A stretch of 64,000 nt of DNA from Thiodiazotropha sp040507035 (GTDB taxonomy: Bacteria > Pseudomonadota > Gammaproteobacteria > Chromatiales > Chromatiaceae). Shown here in pieces: positions 18,014 to 27,328 of this stretch. Position 1 is the stretch's first letter. Every line of letters begins with the position of its first letter. The DNA is taken from assembly GCA_040507035.1 (NCBI GenBank), contig JBEVVR010000056.1:1-64000 (forward strand). The letters are read 5' to 3'. The notes under the pieces were generated by a model that searched no databases, had not been told where the DNA came from, and saw only the letters and a list, made by a program, of their open reading frames with translations. The position numbers were made by a program, and so were the translations under genes.

Positions 18014-18835
18014 CTAGGTTGATCCCCTGGCTGACCTCAAAGCAAGATAGAGCAAAACAGATCCCGCCAGAATGAACGGAATACTCAACATTTGACCGGT
18101 GTTGAGCCAGAAATCGGTACTATAGGCAGCCTGTTTCTGCTTTACAAACTCGATGGCGAATCTGCTGCTGAATACGCTAACCAGGAACAGGGCAAAGAGA
18201 AAGCCGGGTCTCTTCGAGCTGTTACCCTTTCGGTAGAGGTGCAACAAGAGCAGGAAGATGGTGGCATAAGCGACGGCCTCGTAGAGCTGGGCCGGGTGTC
18301 GTGGCAGATTGTCGATGCGTTTGAAAACAATGGCCCAGGGCAGAGAGGTTACCTCGCCATAGATCTCTGAGTTGAAGAGGTTGCCCAAGCGTATGAAGAC
18401 AGCGGCGAGGGCGGTGGGGATGGCGATTCTGTCCAGCAACCAGAGATAGGATTCCCCGAACTGGCGTTTATAGAGATAGAGGGCCAGCATGACCCCCACG
18501 CCGCCGCCATGGCTCGCCAGTCCGCCCTCCCAGATGGCAAGAATCTTCAGTGGATGACTCAGGTAGTAGGCAGGATCGTAGAACAGACAGTGTCCCAGCC
18601 TGGCGCCGATGATGGTGCCGATCACCAGGTAGAATGAGAGACGCTCCAGGCTCTGAGTGTCGCGCCCCTCGCGCTGATAGATCCAGTGGATCAGTTGGTA
18701 ACCCAGCAGGTAGGCGCTGGCAAACAGGGCGCCATACCAGCGGATGTCGAGCCCGGCAAAGGAGATCAGTATGGGGTCCGCACTCCAGGTTAAGTAGTCT
18801 TGGGCCAGTTGCTGCATCTGCTTATTAGGTCTCAA
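18014..18835 (-). CDS. lgt: Prolipoprotein diacylglyceryl transferase
   Basis: Lgt transfers diacylglycerol from phosphatidylglycerol to the lipobox Cys of prolipoproteins at the inner membrane. The 273-residue protein has seven hydrophobic helices and the family signatures GARLGHCLFYDP, WEGGLASHGGGVGV, RLGNLFNSEIYGEV and HPAQLYEA. It is normally an essential housekeeping gene, often beside thyA, but here it lies between the DUF3187 gene (convergent, 14-bp gap) and the Tat protein. Several lipoproteins in this window are its substrates (2.5, 11.4, 14.3, 23.1, 24.7 and 29.3 kb). I see no lgt duplicate in the window. Confidence 0.95.
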   Translation of the reverse strand: MRPNKQMQQLAQDYLTWSADPILISFAGLDIRWYGALFASAYLLGYQLIHWIYQREGRDTQSLERLSFYLVIGTIIGARLGHCLFYDPAYYLSHPLKILAIWEGGLASHGGGVGVMLALYLYKRQFGESYLWLLDRIAIPTALAAVFIRLGNLFNSEIYGEVTSLPWAIVFKRIDNLPRHPAQLYEAVAYATIFLLLLHLYRKGNSSKRPGFLFALFLVSVFSSRFAIEFVKQKQAAYSTDFWLNTGQMLSIPFILAGSVLLYLALRSARGST

Positions 18836-18913
18836 GGATCCCGTGAATTAGCGAAGTTCGCGATTCTAAGCAATCGGGGAGGAGATTGGCAGGGGTAATC
18901 AAAATATTGCTCC

Positions 18914-19026
18914 TCGTTCCCATGCTCCCGCGTGGTAACGCATACATAACTCGCGCCAGGTCTGACACTTTTTCGTTAGTACTCCTGAACAGATGAATGC
19001 ATTCCCACGCAGGAGCGTGGGAATGA
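18914..19026. repeat. Nested inverted-repeat (REP-like) element
   Basis: A perfect 10-bp stem ATTCCCACGC / GCGTGGGAAT with loop AGGA lies at 19001-19024. About 75 bp upstream, TCGTTCCCATGCTCCCGCGTGG (18914-18935) matches the reverse complement of the hairpin arm region at 19 of 22 positions, so the hairpin also sits inside a larger inverted repeat. It lies between the starts and ends of lgt and the Tat gene. The form resembles the dispersed TTCCCACGC-type intergenic repeats found in many gammaproteobacteria. Confidence 0.75.
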
Positions 19027-19048
19027 GTAAATAAGAAGATATCAAGAA

Positions 19049-20620
19049 CTATACGATCGGATTGAACGCAATCAGGCTATCCAGCATGGCCGAGTTGCCG
19101 AGGCTTGTACCGAATAGACTGTTGAACTGTCCCTGCTCTCCATGCAGCGCCAGGTAGTTGAGTGCTGTGGTCAGCACCAGCTGATTGACGTTGTTGGCTG
19201 CGGGACTGGAGCCGTTGTCCACTGCACCGTCAGCGGAGAAATGGCCGATCTGCTGACTTAACAGTTGTGCGTCGGCGCTGCCCCCCACCAGTGTCGGTTG
19301 GGCCGTGGGACTGTAGACCAGGAAGAAGGAGGCGGCGGTGGATTGGTTGTCGCCGGTCCATACCCCTTTGCCGCGTCCATCCGCGGAGTTGTCGATGGTG
19401 CCGTTGCTGGAGACCGAGCCGTCGCTGAAGACATAGAGCATCAGTGGCATGCCGATGCGCGCCGCATACTCGATGCAGGCGCCCATACAGCGTCCGGCGC
19501 GCAGATCGCGGATCTCACCCACGGCGCGGTCGCCGGTGTGGTAGTCGTAGCCGCCCATGGTGATGGTGCCGGCGCCGGCATAACCGTTGATGACCAGTTT
19601 CATCACCGATGCGGTCTTGCGAAACTCCCCATCGCTGTCGAACTCCTCCTGGGTGAAGATCGGCCCGATGATATCGGGATCGGCGGTGACATCGAGGGCG
19701 GCCGGGTCACCGTAGCGGTCAACCAGGTCGGCGCTCTTGACATAGCCGCAGCGTAACAGCTCTTTGACCACGTCGTCGCTGCTGATGCCGGTGTCCACGC
19801 TGGCCAGTTTCAAGTCGGAGATGCGCTGTATCGCCTCCATCACGGCCACCGCATCGGATTGATCGAACATGCCCACCAGTTTGCCGGTGTCGACCAGGCC
19901 GGTGGTATCACTGGGACGGTCGACCTTGGTGGGGCGTACCGCCGGGTCGATCTGATCCGCAGGGGCCACTGAATTGCCGCCCGAATCGGATGTGCGGGAT
20001 CCGATCAGGGTCAGCAGTTCCCCATCCGCACCGCAACGGTTGATGGCGTACATGGGATTGTGGGGATTGTTGCCGGTATCGTTTTCCGATCGGGCCGGGA
20101 TTATGGCGCCATTGATGTTGGCACGGTTGCCCACCGCGACCTTCTCCAGGATGCCGCGCAAAAAGGCGCTGTCTGTATGAAAAGCAAGACCGAGTTCGGT
20201 ATTGATGAAGTCGCTCAGGCCGGTATCGGGATTGGTGATCGAGGGCACCATGTCGCCAGGCAGGCCGAGGCGGTTGTAGCCCGCGGTGGTGAGAAAATCG
20301 TATTGGCCCCCAGGCCCACCCACCAATACATTGGAGCCGGCGATGTTGGCGCCACCCGCCAGATCGAAACAGATAAAGGGGATCTTACCACCACCCAGAG
20401 TGTCGATGCCGCAGACGTTCTTCAGCGCCTCTAGGTCAGAAGAGAGGGCGGCCCTCGCCTCTCCCGGATTGGCGAACAGGCCGAACAGCGAAGGGGCGGT
20501 AACAGCGCCCAATCCGGCCATCAGGCCCTGACGGATAAAATCACGACGGCTTACGGGACGCGGATGATCCGGGTAGAGCAGGGGGGCATCGGGAGAGAGG
20601 TTGTTCACTTTTTTGCGCAT
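19049..20620 (-). CDS. Tat-exported protein, DUF1501-like (523 aa)
   Basis: The N-terminus carries a twin-arginine signal, SRRDFIRQG (Arg25-Arg26), then a hydrophobic stretch and an Ala-rich cleavage region (GEARAA). The mature part has FICFDLAGGANIAGSNVLVGGP and a C-terminal half with GYDYHTGDR and LMLYVFSDGSVSSNG, resembling DUF1501-like proteins that hold metal sites. I cannot name a reaction. It is the last gene of the minus-strand operon with two heme proteins (64-bp gap). Tat export implies folding or cofactor insertion in the cytoplasm. Confidence 0.65.
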   Translation of the reverse strand: MRKKVNNLSPDAPLLYPDHPRPVSRRDFIRQGLMAGLGAVTAPSLFGLFANPGEARAALSSDLEALKNVCGIDTLGGGKIPFICFDLAGGANIAGSNVLVGGPGGQYDFLTTAGYNRLGLPGDMVPSITNPDTGLSDFINTELGLAFHTDSAFLRGILEKVAVGNRANINGAIIPARSENDTGNNPHNPMYAINRCGADGELLTLIGSRTSDSGGNSVAPADQIDPAVRPTKVDRPSDTTGLVDTGKLVGMFDQSDAVAVMEAIQRISDLKLASVDTGISSDDVVKELLRCGYVKSADLVDRYGDPAALDVTADPDIIGPIFTQEEFDSDGEFRKTASVMKLVINGYAGAGTITMGGYDYHTGDRAVGEIRDLRAGRCMGACIEYAARIGMPLMLYVFSDGSVSSNGTIDNSADGRGKGVWTGDNQSTAASFFLVYSPTAQPTLVGGSADAQLLSQQIGHFSADGAVDNGSSPAANNVNQLVLTTALNYLALHGEQGQFNSLFGTSLGNSAMLDSLIAFNPIV

Positions 20621-20684
20621 GATATCTTTACCGTTGTTCGCTCAATCTCTGTAAAGGCTCGTTCATCTGTCAGCTAGCCGTCCG

Positions 20685-23135
20685 TTATTGCAGTAACACC
20701 ACAGCACTGCCGAGCAGTGAGGCACAGGCCGCTTTGGCCGCCTTTTCGGTTCTGTCCGCGGGGCAGGTGCCACTGCACCTGGCGAGGCCGACGCTTCCTG
20801 TCAAGAGATTCATCAATTCAGCCTCCACCAGTGTCGGTGAGGGCTGGGTGGACAACTGTTCGCCCATGAAACGACTCATCAAGGGTGACACCAGATCGCT
20901 TTGCCAGGTGGCGTCTTGGATGCTGTTTGCGTTTGCGCTGAAGTCGAATCCGGGAAACATCGAGGCGCGCAACACGGTGTCGTCGACCAGTGCACTGCAA
21001 TACTCGATCGCCAGTTGCGAGACCGCCACCTGGTGAGACGAGAGGAAGCCGTTGACATCTTCGGAAGAGGGCAGCTGCTGCCTGATCGTGGAATAGGTGG
21101 TCTGTACCCCTTCCAGGGTTGGGCTGACACCGGTCAGAGAGGCCATGGTGGCGTTGATCTCGTCAAAGGTGCGCAGGCCGACCAGGGATACGGGTTCTCC
21201 ATCGGCAGGCTCGGCCGGTGGCAGTACTACCGGTTCGGTATAGACGTTGGTGTGCGATCCCAGGCGCTCGAAGGTGAGGAAGAACTGATCATTATCAGCA
21301 CCTTTCTCCGAGGGAATGGTGGTCGCCATGGTCGACAACAACTGTCCGTTGGCGGTGTATTCGCTGTCGTTGGCGCTGGTCACCAGGCGGGCATAGGCCT
21401 GACCCACTGCCGCTTCCTTGCCGTTGATGCCGATACGCATACCCTCGATGGGTATGGATCCGGGTAGCACGTTTTCGTCAAGACTGATGAACTTGGGTTG
21501 ACGGAAGAGATAGCTGTAGTTGTCGTACTGGCTGACCTCGAACATCACATAGCTCTGGGGCAGATCGACCAGATCGGTGACGTTGAATAGCAGGAAGTAT
21601 TTCTCACCAACCCCTGCTTCGAAGTTCTGTTGGATCTGCTCCTCTGACAGGGCCCGATTATGGATCGCCAGCAGGCGTATCTTGCCCGCCCAGGGACGGT
21701 CGTTTGAGGCCTCGTTACCCAGCACCAGGGCGTAGCTGTCGTCCCAGTCGTTCAGATTGCCCGGCGCGGTTTCGTCAAGATCGTCGGTGAAGACCCCGTC
21801 CACATAGAGACGCCGCCCATTCTCGGGATCGAAGGTGGCCACCACATGCTGTTCGGTAGCTGCCACATCCTCGTCATCATCGGCGGTGGAGTGTGCGGGC
21901 TCACCGTTGCCATCGGTGGTGCTGGAGCGATGCAGATAGTTGTAGTTGTAGAGGGTTTGACCGAGGGTGAAGTTGCGCACATCGGTACCGGCGGAGTAGC
22001 TGATAATCCGTGCCGGTCCCTCCTGGGTGACATTTGCCGGGACCACCCAGGCCTCGATGGTGTATTCACCGGTAGCCTGTATTAGCTGCGCAATCTTGCG
22101 GCTGTCGCTGGTGCTGCCTTGCGCCTTGCCGTCGCTAAAGTCGAGGCCCCAGCCTTCGACCCAGGTGACGCCGCCGCTGATGGTGAGGTTGTTCGCCGGA
22201 TCGACGCCGCTGGTGTCGTAGGCGATGTTGCCGCTTCCGGTCTTGAATTCATAGAGCGCGACGACGTCGTTCTCCTGGCGGCTGCCGCCGCTGGCCACGG
22301 TCCCTTCCGGCAGGCTGAGTGCCATACTCACCACCAGCTCAGGATCGATGGGGGTGGGGGAGATGTTGCTGGCCATCTGATCGATGGCGCCCTCCATCTC
22401 CTGGGCATTGGCGCTGCAATCATCCCAGCAGTTGTGGAGTTCGATCAAACGCTGCACCAGGCGGGAGTTTGAGGGCGTATCGAGATCGATGGAGGTCTTC
22501 ACCGCGGCATAGGCCACAGCGCTGTCGGCGGTGGCGAAGAAGGGCGATTGCGGTGCGGCAGCGTCTTCCACGTGACACTCGGCACAGTAGTCGGTCAACA
22601 GCGGATGCACATAGCTGGCGAAGAGGCTGGGGTCATCGGGGAAGGCCTTGCTCTCGCCCACCACCTTGGTTGGAGGCGGTTCCAGTTCGATCTGTCTGCC
22701 GCCGCTGAGGCCGTCACCCAGCCATGATTCTATGTAACTGGTGATGATGGTGGCGCAGGCGGTGTCGCTGGCCTCCCAGCAGTTATGTCCGTTGGCCACC
22801 TTGGTGACCAGGGAGGATTGGTCGGGCTCCTCTCTGTTGACATGGGGGGTGGCCGCTTCGTAGGCCTGGTTGACGTCATCCTCGCGCACGAACAGGGGCG
22901 CCTGGCCTCCTGTGTTGTGACATGAACCACAGCGGTTCTCTGCACGCAGGGGTTCCCAGACACTGACCCGGTAGCCCTGGATATCAGAGGTGCGCGCCGC
23001 AGGGCCGCTGTAGGTACTGGTGGTCACTGTGGTGGCTTGCAGGGATTCGGTAGAGACCCCGTCCTGGCAGCCCTGTATGCCGGCGACAGTGAGCAGGGAG
23101 AGGGCGATGATTAGCGACTTATTGTGCATATTCAC
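20685..23135 (-). CDS. Di-heme, LamG-domain lipoprotein (816 aa)
   Basis: A lipoprotein signal (AGIQGC, Cys23) is followed by two related modules, each with one CXXCH: CGSCH at 69-73 and CAECH at 184-188. Each ends in an HNCW motif (about 117-120 and 224-227). A LamG/concanavalin-like domain follows (about 290-500; EYTIEAWVVPANVT, HVVATFDPENGRRLYVDG, LVLGNEASNDRPWAGKIRLL). The C-terminal 300 residues are unassigned and contain several Cys residues (LARCSGTCPAD). It should be an exported, outer-membrane-anchored electron-transfer or substrate-binding protein. It is 4 bp from the mono-heme gene upstream and in one operon with the Tat protein. Confidence 0.8.
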   Translation of the reverse strand: MNMHNKSLIIALSLLTVAGIQGCQDGVSTESLQATTVTTSTYSGPAARTSDIQGYRVSVWEPLRAENRCGSCHNTGGQAPLFVREDDVNQAYEAATPHVNREEPDQSSLVTKVANGHNCWEASDTACATIITSYIESWLGDGLSGGRQIELEPPPTKVVGESKAFPDDPSLFASYVHPLLTDYCAECHVEDAAAPQSPFFATADSAVAYAAVKTSIDLDTPSNSRLVQRLIELHNCWDDCSANAQEMEGAIDQMASNISPTPIDPELVVSMALSLPEGTVASGGSRQENDVVALYEFKTGSGNIAYDTSGVDPANNLTISGGVTWVEGWGLDFSDGKAQGSTSDSRKIAQLIQATGEYTIEAWVVPANVTQEGPARIISYSAGTDVRNFTLGQTLYNYNYLHRSSTTDGNGEPAHSTADDDEDVAATEQHVVATFDPENGRRLYVDGVFTDDLDETAPGNLNDWDDSYALVLGNEASNDRPWAGKIRLLAIHNRALSEEQIQQNFEAGVGEKYFLLFNVTDLVDLPQSYVMFEVSQYDNYSYLFRQPKFISLDENVLPGSIPIEGMRIGINGKEAAVGQAYARLVTSANDSEYTANGQLLSTMATTIPSEKGADNDQFFLTFERLGSHTNVYTEPVVLPPAEPADGEPVSLVGLRTFDEINATMASLTGVSPTLEGVQTTYSTIRQQLPSSEDVNGFLSSHQVAVSQLAIEYCSALVDDTVLRASMFPGFDFSANANSIQDATWQSDLVSPLMSRFMGEQLSTQPSPTLVEAELMNLLTGSVGLARCSGTCPADRTEKAAKAACASLLGSAVVLLQ

Positions 23136-23139
23136 GATC

Positions 23140-24336
23140 TCAATCCCCCGCGCAGTAGACTGCGGTTTCGGCGAACACGCGTTTCATGTTGTAGTCGGTC
23201 TTGAAGCTTTCGGTGATCTCCGAAATGCGGCTTCGGTCGGCACTGTCAACCGGGGCACGCAGGCAGACAGCCTGAAAGGCCTTGGTGACCTGGCACTCGG
23301 CAAAGGCGTGGCTGTTGGCCAGCTCCTCTCCCATCGACTTTGCGCCTATACCCGTTCCCGGCAGATTGGGGTCCCAACCCAGAATCGAATTGGGTCCCTC
23401 GCGCCAGTAGTTGTCCCAGCTGGCGTCGGTGGTGATATAGCCATCCTTGAAGACGCTGCTGTTGATCAGATATTTGGGCTGTACCATGCCGGGGGTGTAG
23501 ACCAGCTGACCTGCCTCCATATCGTCTTCGGGATATTCATAGTTGTAGTGGGCGTAGGCCTGCGCCAGCGGTGCCATGCCGGCATGGCAGCCGAGACAGT
23601 TGTTGAACCATACTCGGCTGTCCCCCCCGGGGCTGCGGGAGGCGTCCTGGCGAATCCGGTCCGCGGCACGGGTCGGGTCCTTGATCTCCTCGAGCACCTT
23701 GCAGAGGTGATTGAGCAGGGTGAAACTGAACATGGCCCGGTTGGTGCCGTCGATGAAGAAGGCCCGGGCGGCGGCGCGGGTGGTGATGACGCCGGCAGTT
23801 CCCTCGGAGGGCAGACCCGTTACGTTGGATTGGGCGACCTGTTGCAGCTCCTCCTTGAGGTTGAGGCTTTGATTTTCCATCGCCTCGTAGTGAGCGTTGT
23901 TGCTGTTCGAATAGGCAGGTGTGTTGGTGCCCACATAGAGGATGTCTGCAGAGAGCAACTGGTTGAAAGGTACCTCATCACGCACCATGCCGATCACGGT
24001 GGCGCTGTAGTCGTTCAACGCAGCGAAGGGGGTCATCTCCTCGTTGGTCCAGGGTGTGGCCCAGTTTTTCAGGGTGACATTGTAGAAATCGGGATGTTCG
24101 GTGGCGATCATCGCCGCCGCTAATGGATCGTTATTGTCTTCGATTTCACTGACCATCTGGGCCAGGGTCTCCGCGCTTGGCGGTACCCCGGCAATCCTGT
24201 CGTGAATGCGCTTCGCCTGCTCACGGGGGCCGGCGATTGTGCTCAGCGCAAATAAAGTTAACAGGATGGCCAATAACAGCTGTTGCGGTTTGTTGGGAAT
24301 TGAAAGACTATTTTCGAGCTGATCCTTTAGTGACAT
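23140..24336 (-). CDS. Exported mono-heme protein (about 398 aa)
   Basis: I chose ATG 24336 (MSLKDQLENSL), which places a hydrophobic signal (LLLAILLTLFALSTIAG) about 20 residues in. ATG 24417 would add 27 unlikely residues. A single heme motif CLGCH occurs at about 247-251, with a nearby Met/His-rich segment (HAGMAPLAQAYAHYNY) that may supply the axial ligand. The remainder matches no family I can name. It heads the minus-strand operon with the LamG/di-heme lipoprotein and the Tat protein, and is divergent from the HzsA-like operon. Confidence 0.7.
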   Translation of the reverse strand: MSLKDQLENSLSIPNKPQQLLLAILLTLFALSTIAGPREQAKRIHDRIAGVPPSAETLAQMVSEIEDNNDPLAAAMIATEHPDFYNVTLKNWATPWTNEEMTPFAALNDYSATVIGMVRDEVPFNQLLSADILYVGTNTPAYSNSNNAHYEAMENQSLNLKEELQQVAQSNVTGLPSEGTAGVITTRAAARAFFIDGTNRAMFSFTLLNHLCKVLEEIKDPTRAADRIRQDASRSPGGDSRVWFNNCLGCHAGMAPLAQAYAHYNYEYPEDDMEAGQLVYTPGMVQPKYLINSSVFKDGYITTDASWDNYWREGPNSILGWDPNLPGTGIGAKSMGEELANSHAFAECQVTKAFQAVCLRAPVDSADRSRISEITESFKTDYNMKRVFAETAVYCAGD

Positions 24337-24691
24337 GGTGAATGTGCCCCCCCGACCCATCCCTAATGGTGTCGATCCCGGGATTTCACCCGGGGTGTTT
24401 ATGAACTGTCTCTTCACCTTCTATATCCCTGGTGATTTTTGTCAATCCGAAGTGGTAAATCCGTGACTTCTGTTTTTTCAGGGTGTGAACTTGCGCACTG
24501 ATTAGCGACTTCGATGAGGTAGACTCTCAAGTCCATGATTTTATTAGTCGATAGCAGGGTTCAGTGTTCATTCTGAATAGCGTTCGACAGCATCTCGCTG
24601 TTTAGCCATCGCTGCTTGGCAGGCGTGGGTCAAACGCAAATGGCGCGATCAGATGTCTACGATCGGAATTCCAGGAGGATTCAAGTTACTG
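24337..24691. other. Divergent promoter region between two heme-protein operons
   Basis: This separates the mono-heme gene (minus) from the HzsA-like lipoprotein gene (plus). It holds AGGAGG at 24673-24678, 13 nt before ATG 24692. No clear promoter hexamers, operator palindrome or hairpin is evident. Confidence 0.4.
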
Positions 24692-27328
24692 ATGAAACCG
24701 GCCACTTCCAGCATCACACTCCCAGGTCTCTGCATAGGCATGGTTCTTCTTGTCGGCCTACAGGGTTGTGGCGGCGGAAGCAGCCAGGATCCGGATCCAG
24801 TGGTCGTGGATTTCCCTGTCGCCTATGTGAAGCGACCGATTACCGAGACCACCAATACCGACATTCGCGTCAGCCAGGCGAGCGAGGCGGGTGGCGATCT
24901 CTATATCAAGGATTTTGCCGCTGGCGGGGCCGAAGAGGTCAACCTCACGGGTTCGATTACCGGGGGAGAGGGCGACGTTCGCGATATCAGTGTCTCCTTC
25001 GACGGTAGCAAGCTACTCTTCTCGCTCAGGCTGCCGTTGATCGAAGATGCCGAGCCGGAAGATCAACCAACATGGAACATCTGGGAGTACGATATCCCCA
25101 GCGAAAGCCTGAAACGGGTCATCGTTTCCGATATCACCGCCGAAGATGGCCATGATCGTTTCCCCTACTATCTGCCTGATGGACGTATCGTCTTCTCATC
25201 CACCAGACAGCGGCTTGCCAAGGCGCGTCTGCTCGATGAGGGCAAGCCACAATATCTGGCCATGGAGCGATCCGTGGATGAAGCGGCCATGGTGTTGCAT
25301 GTGATGAACGGCGATGGCACCGGGCTCACCCAGATATCATTCAATCGCAGTCATGACTTCTCCCCAAGCGTGCTTGCCAATGGTCAGATTGTCTTCAGTC
25401 GTTGGGACAATGCGGACGGCAACAATGCCATTCATCTCTATCGCATGAATCCCGATGGCACCGAAATGGAGCTTTTGTACGGCCTCAACAGCCACGATAC
25501 AGGGACGGCGGGCAGCACGATCCAATTCCTGCGTCCCATCGAGATGCCCGATGGCCGGATCCTGGCGCTGCAGCTGCCATTCGACGGTACCAATGAGGGT
25601 GGTGATCTGATCACCATCGATACCGAAACCTATGTCGACAACGATCAGCCTACCTGGGATAACATGGGGCTCACAGGACCGGCGCAGAGTCAGGCGACCA
25701 GGCTTCAGGTCACCACCGATGGAAGTCTGTCACGGGACGGACAGCTGCGCAGTGCCTACCCGCTGTTCGACGGCACGGAAAGGATGGTGATCAGCTGGAA
25801 CCCCTGCCGGGCACTGGAAGATGAAGCCATCGTACCTTGCACCGAAGAGCGACTTGCCAATCCCGAGACCGTACCGGCGCCGCCGCTCTATGCGCTCTAT
25901 ATCTACAATGGCACAGAGGGTACCCAGCAGCCTATCGTCAAGCCCCAGGAGGGTGTCATCTATACCGATGCGGTTGTCGCGGTGGCGCGCACCGTGCCGA
26001 CCATCCGCCACGACAAGACCGCGGGAATCGATCTCGATCCGACCCTGGTCTCCGACAAGGCCGGCCTGCTGCATATTCGCAGCATCTACGATCTGGATGG
26101 GGTCGATATCGCCGAACCCGATATCGCCACCCTTGCCGATCCCTCGCAGACCCGGGCCGATCAACGCGCGGCGCGTTTTCTGCGCCTGATCAAACAGGTC
26201 ACGATCCCCGATGATGATGTACTGGAATTTGAAGGCAGTGCCTTTGGCGCCACGTCCCAGTTCGGGATGCGTGAGATCATCGGTTATACACCCATCGATC
26301 CCGACGGCTCGGTGCAGGTCAAGGTGCCCGCCAATGTTCCTGTCAGTTTCAGTATCCTGGATGCCAACGGCAGGCGCATCGTGGAGCCCCACGGTTTTTG
26401 GCTGCAGTTCAGACCGGGTGAGGTGGTTAGCTGCGGCGGCTGCCATGAAGCCAGCAACCCGTTGACCCACGGGCGCCTGAGTGCCGCACCCCCCAGTGTC
26501 AACAGCGGCAGCACAGGCAGCGGCCTGCCATTCCCCAACGCCAATCCCGACTACTGGAGCGATTTCGGCGAGACCATGGCGCAGACACGCAACCGTATCG
26601 ATTGCACGGCCAGTGCCTGCGATCCCAGCATGGATCTATTGTTCACCGATGTCTGGACCGATCCGGCAATGCGTGAACCCGATGCCCCCATCAGCTATCG
26701 CTATGCGGACCTGGATACCCCGGCACCGCTGAGTGACGCGGTTTGTGCCACAGACTGGAATGCCCTCTGCCGCGCTATCATCCATTATGAGCAACACATT
26801 CATCCCTTATGGGCCTTGCCAAGGCCGATCTTCGATGCCATGGATAACCAGATCGATGACCACACCTGCACCCTGTGTCATGATACGGATGATGAAGGGG
26901 AGACCGTGGTGCCCGACGGTCAGCTCAATCTGACCGATGGCGCCTCCGAGGATGAGCCCGATCACTTCGCCGCCTACCGGGAGCTGCTGTTTACCGACTT
27001 TGAGCAGGAGGTGGTGGACGGTGTCCTGGTTGATCGACTGGTGCCGCAAACAGACGCAAATGGCAACCAGCTCTTTGAGACAGATGAGAACGGAGATCTG
27101 GTGCTGGATGCAGAAGGCAATCCGATCCCGCTTCCCGATCTACCGGTGCCGGTGGCACCCTCAATGCAGGCAGGTTCAGCCAGTGGCGGTACCTTCATCA
27201 GCCTGTTCGATGCAGGTGGCACCCATGCGGGTTACCTGAGTGACGCGGAGATGAAACTGATAGCCGAATGGCTTGACATAGGGGCACAGTATTACAATGA
27301 CCCCTTCATGGCACCAGTGGATGATTGA
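24692..27328 (+). CDS. HzsA-related di-heme beta-propeller lipoprotein (878 aa)
   Basis: I chose ATG 24692, giving the lipoprotein signal VGLQGCGGGS. An upstream in-frame ATG at 24653 is less likely. The first half has PD40/WD40-like propeller blades (DISVSFDGSKLLFSLR, YYLPDGRIVFSSTR, HVMNGDGTGLTQISFN, SVLANGQIVFSRW). A middle region resembles the hydrazine synthase alpha-subunit middle domain (GYTPIDPDGSVQVKVPAN). Two heme motifs follow, CGGCH at 581-585 and CTLCH at 726-730. Relatives named HzsA-related occur in many bacteria that lack anammox, so hydrazine synthesis is not implied. The function is probably periplasmic or surface redox chemistry. The next gene overlaps its stop. Confidence 0.8.
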   Translation: MKPATSSITLPGLCIGMVLLVGLQGCGGGSSQDPDPVVVDFPVAYVKRPITETTNTDIRVSQASEAGGDLYIKDFAAGGAEEVNLTGSITGGEGDVRDISVSFDGSKLLFSLRLPLIEDAEPEDQPTWNIWEYDIPSESLKRVIVSDITAEDGHDRFPYYLPDGRIVFSSTRQRLAKARLLDEGKPQYLAMERSVDEAAMVLHVMNGDGTGLTQISFNRSHDFSPSVLANGQIVFSRWDNADGNNAIHLYRMNPDGTEMELLYGLNSHDTGTAGSTIQFLRPIEMPDGRILALQLPFDGTNEGGDLITIDTETYVDNDQPTWDNMGLTGPAQSQATRLQVTTDGSLSRDGQLRSAYPLFDGTERMVISWNPCRALEDEAIVPCTEERLANPETVPAPPLYALYIYNGTEGTQQPIVKPQEGVIYTDAVVAVARTVPTIRHDKTAGIDLDPTLVSDKAGLLHIRSIYDLDGVDIAEPDIATLADPSQTRADQRAARFLRLIKQVTIPDDDVLEFEGSAFGATSQFGMREIIGYTPIDPDGSVQVKVPANVPVSFSILDANGRRIVEPHGFWLQFRPGEVVSCGGCHEASNPLTHGRLSAAPPSVNSGSTGSGLPFPNANPDYWSDFGETMAQTRNRIDCTASACDPSMDLLFTDVWTDPAMREPDAPISYRYADLDTPAPLSDAVCATDWNALCRAIIHYEQHIHPLWALPRPIFDAMDNQIDDHTCTLCHDTDDEGETVVPDGQLNLTDGASEDEPDHFAAYRELLFTDFEQEVVDGVLVDRLVPQTDANGNQLFETDENGDLVLDAEGNPIPLPDLPVPVAPSMQAGSASGGTFISLFDAGGTHAGYLSDAEMKLIAEWLDIGAQYYNDPFMAPVDD

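Noticed and set aside
24692..27328. Hydrazine synthase (anammox) gene.
   Set aside because: Only the HzsA-like propeller and heme arrangement is present; no HzsB or HzsC genes are near, and HzsA-related proteins are widespread outside anammox bacteria.
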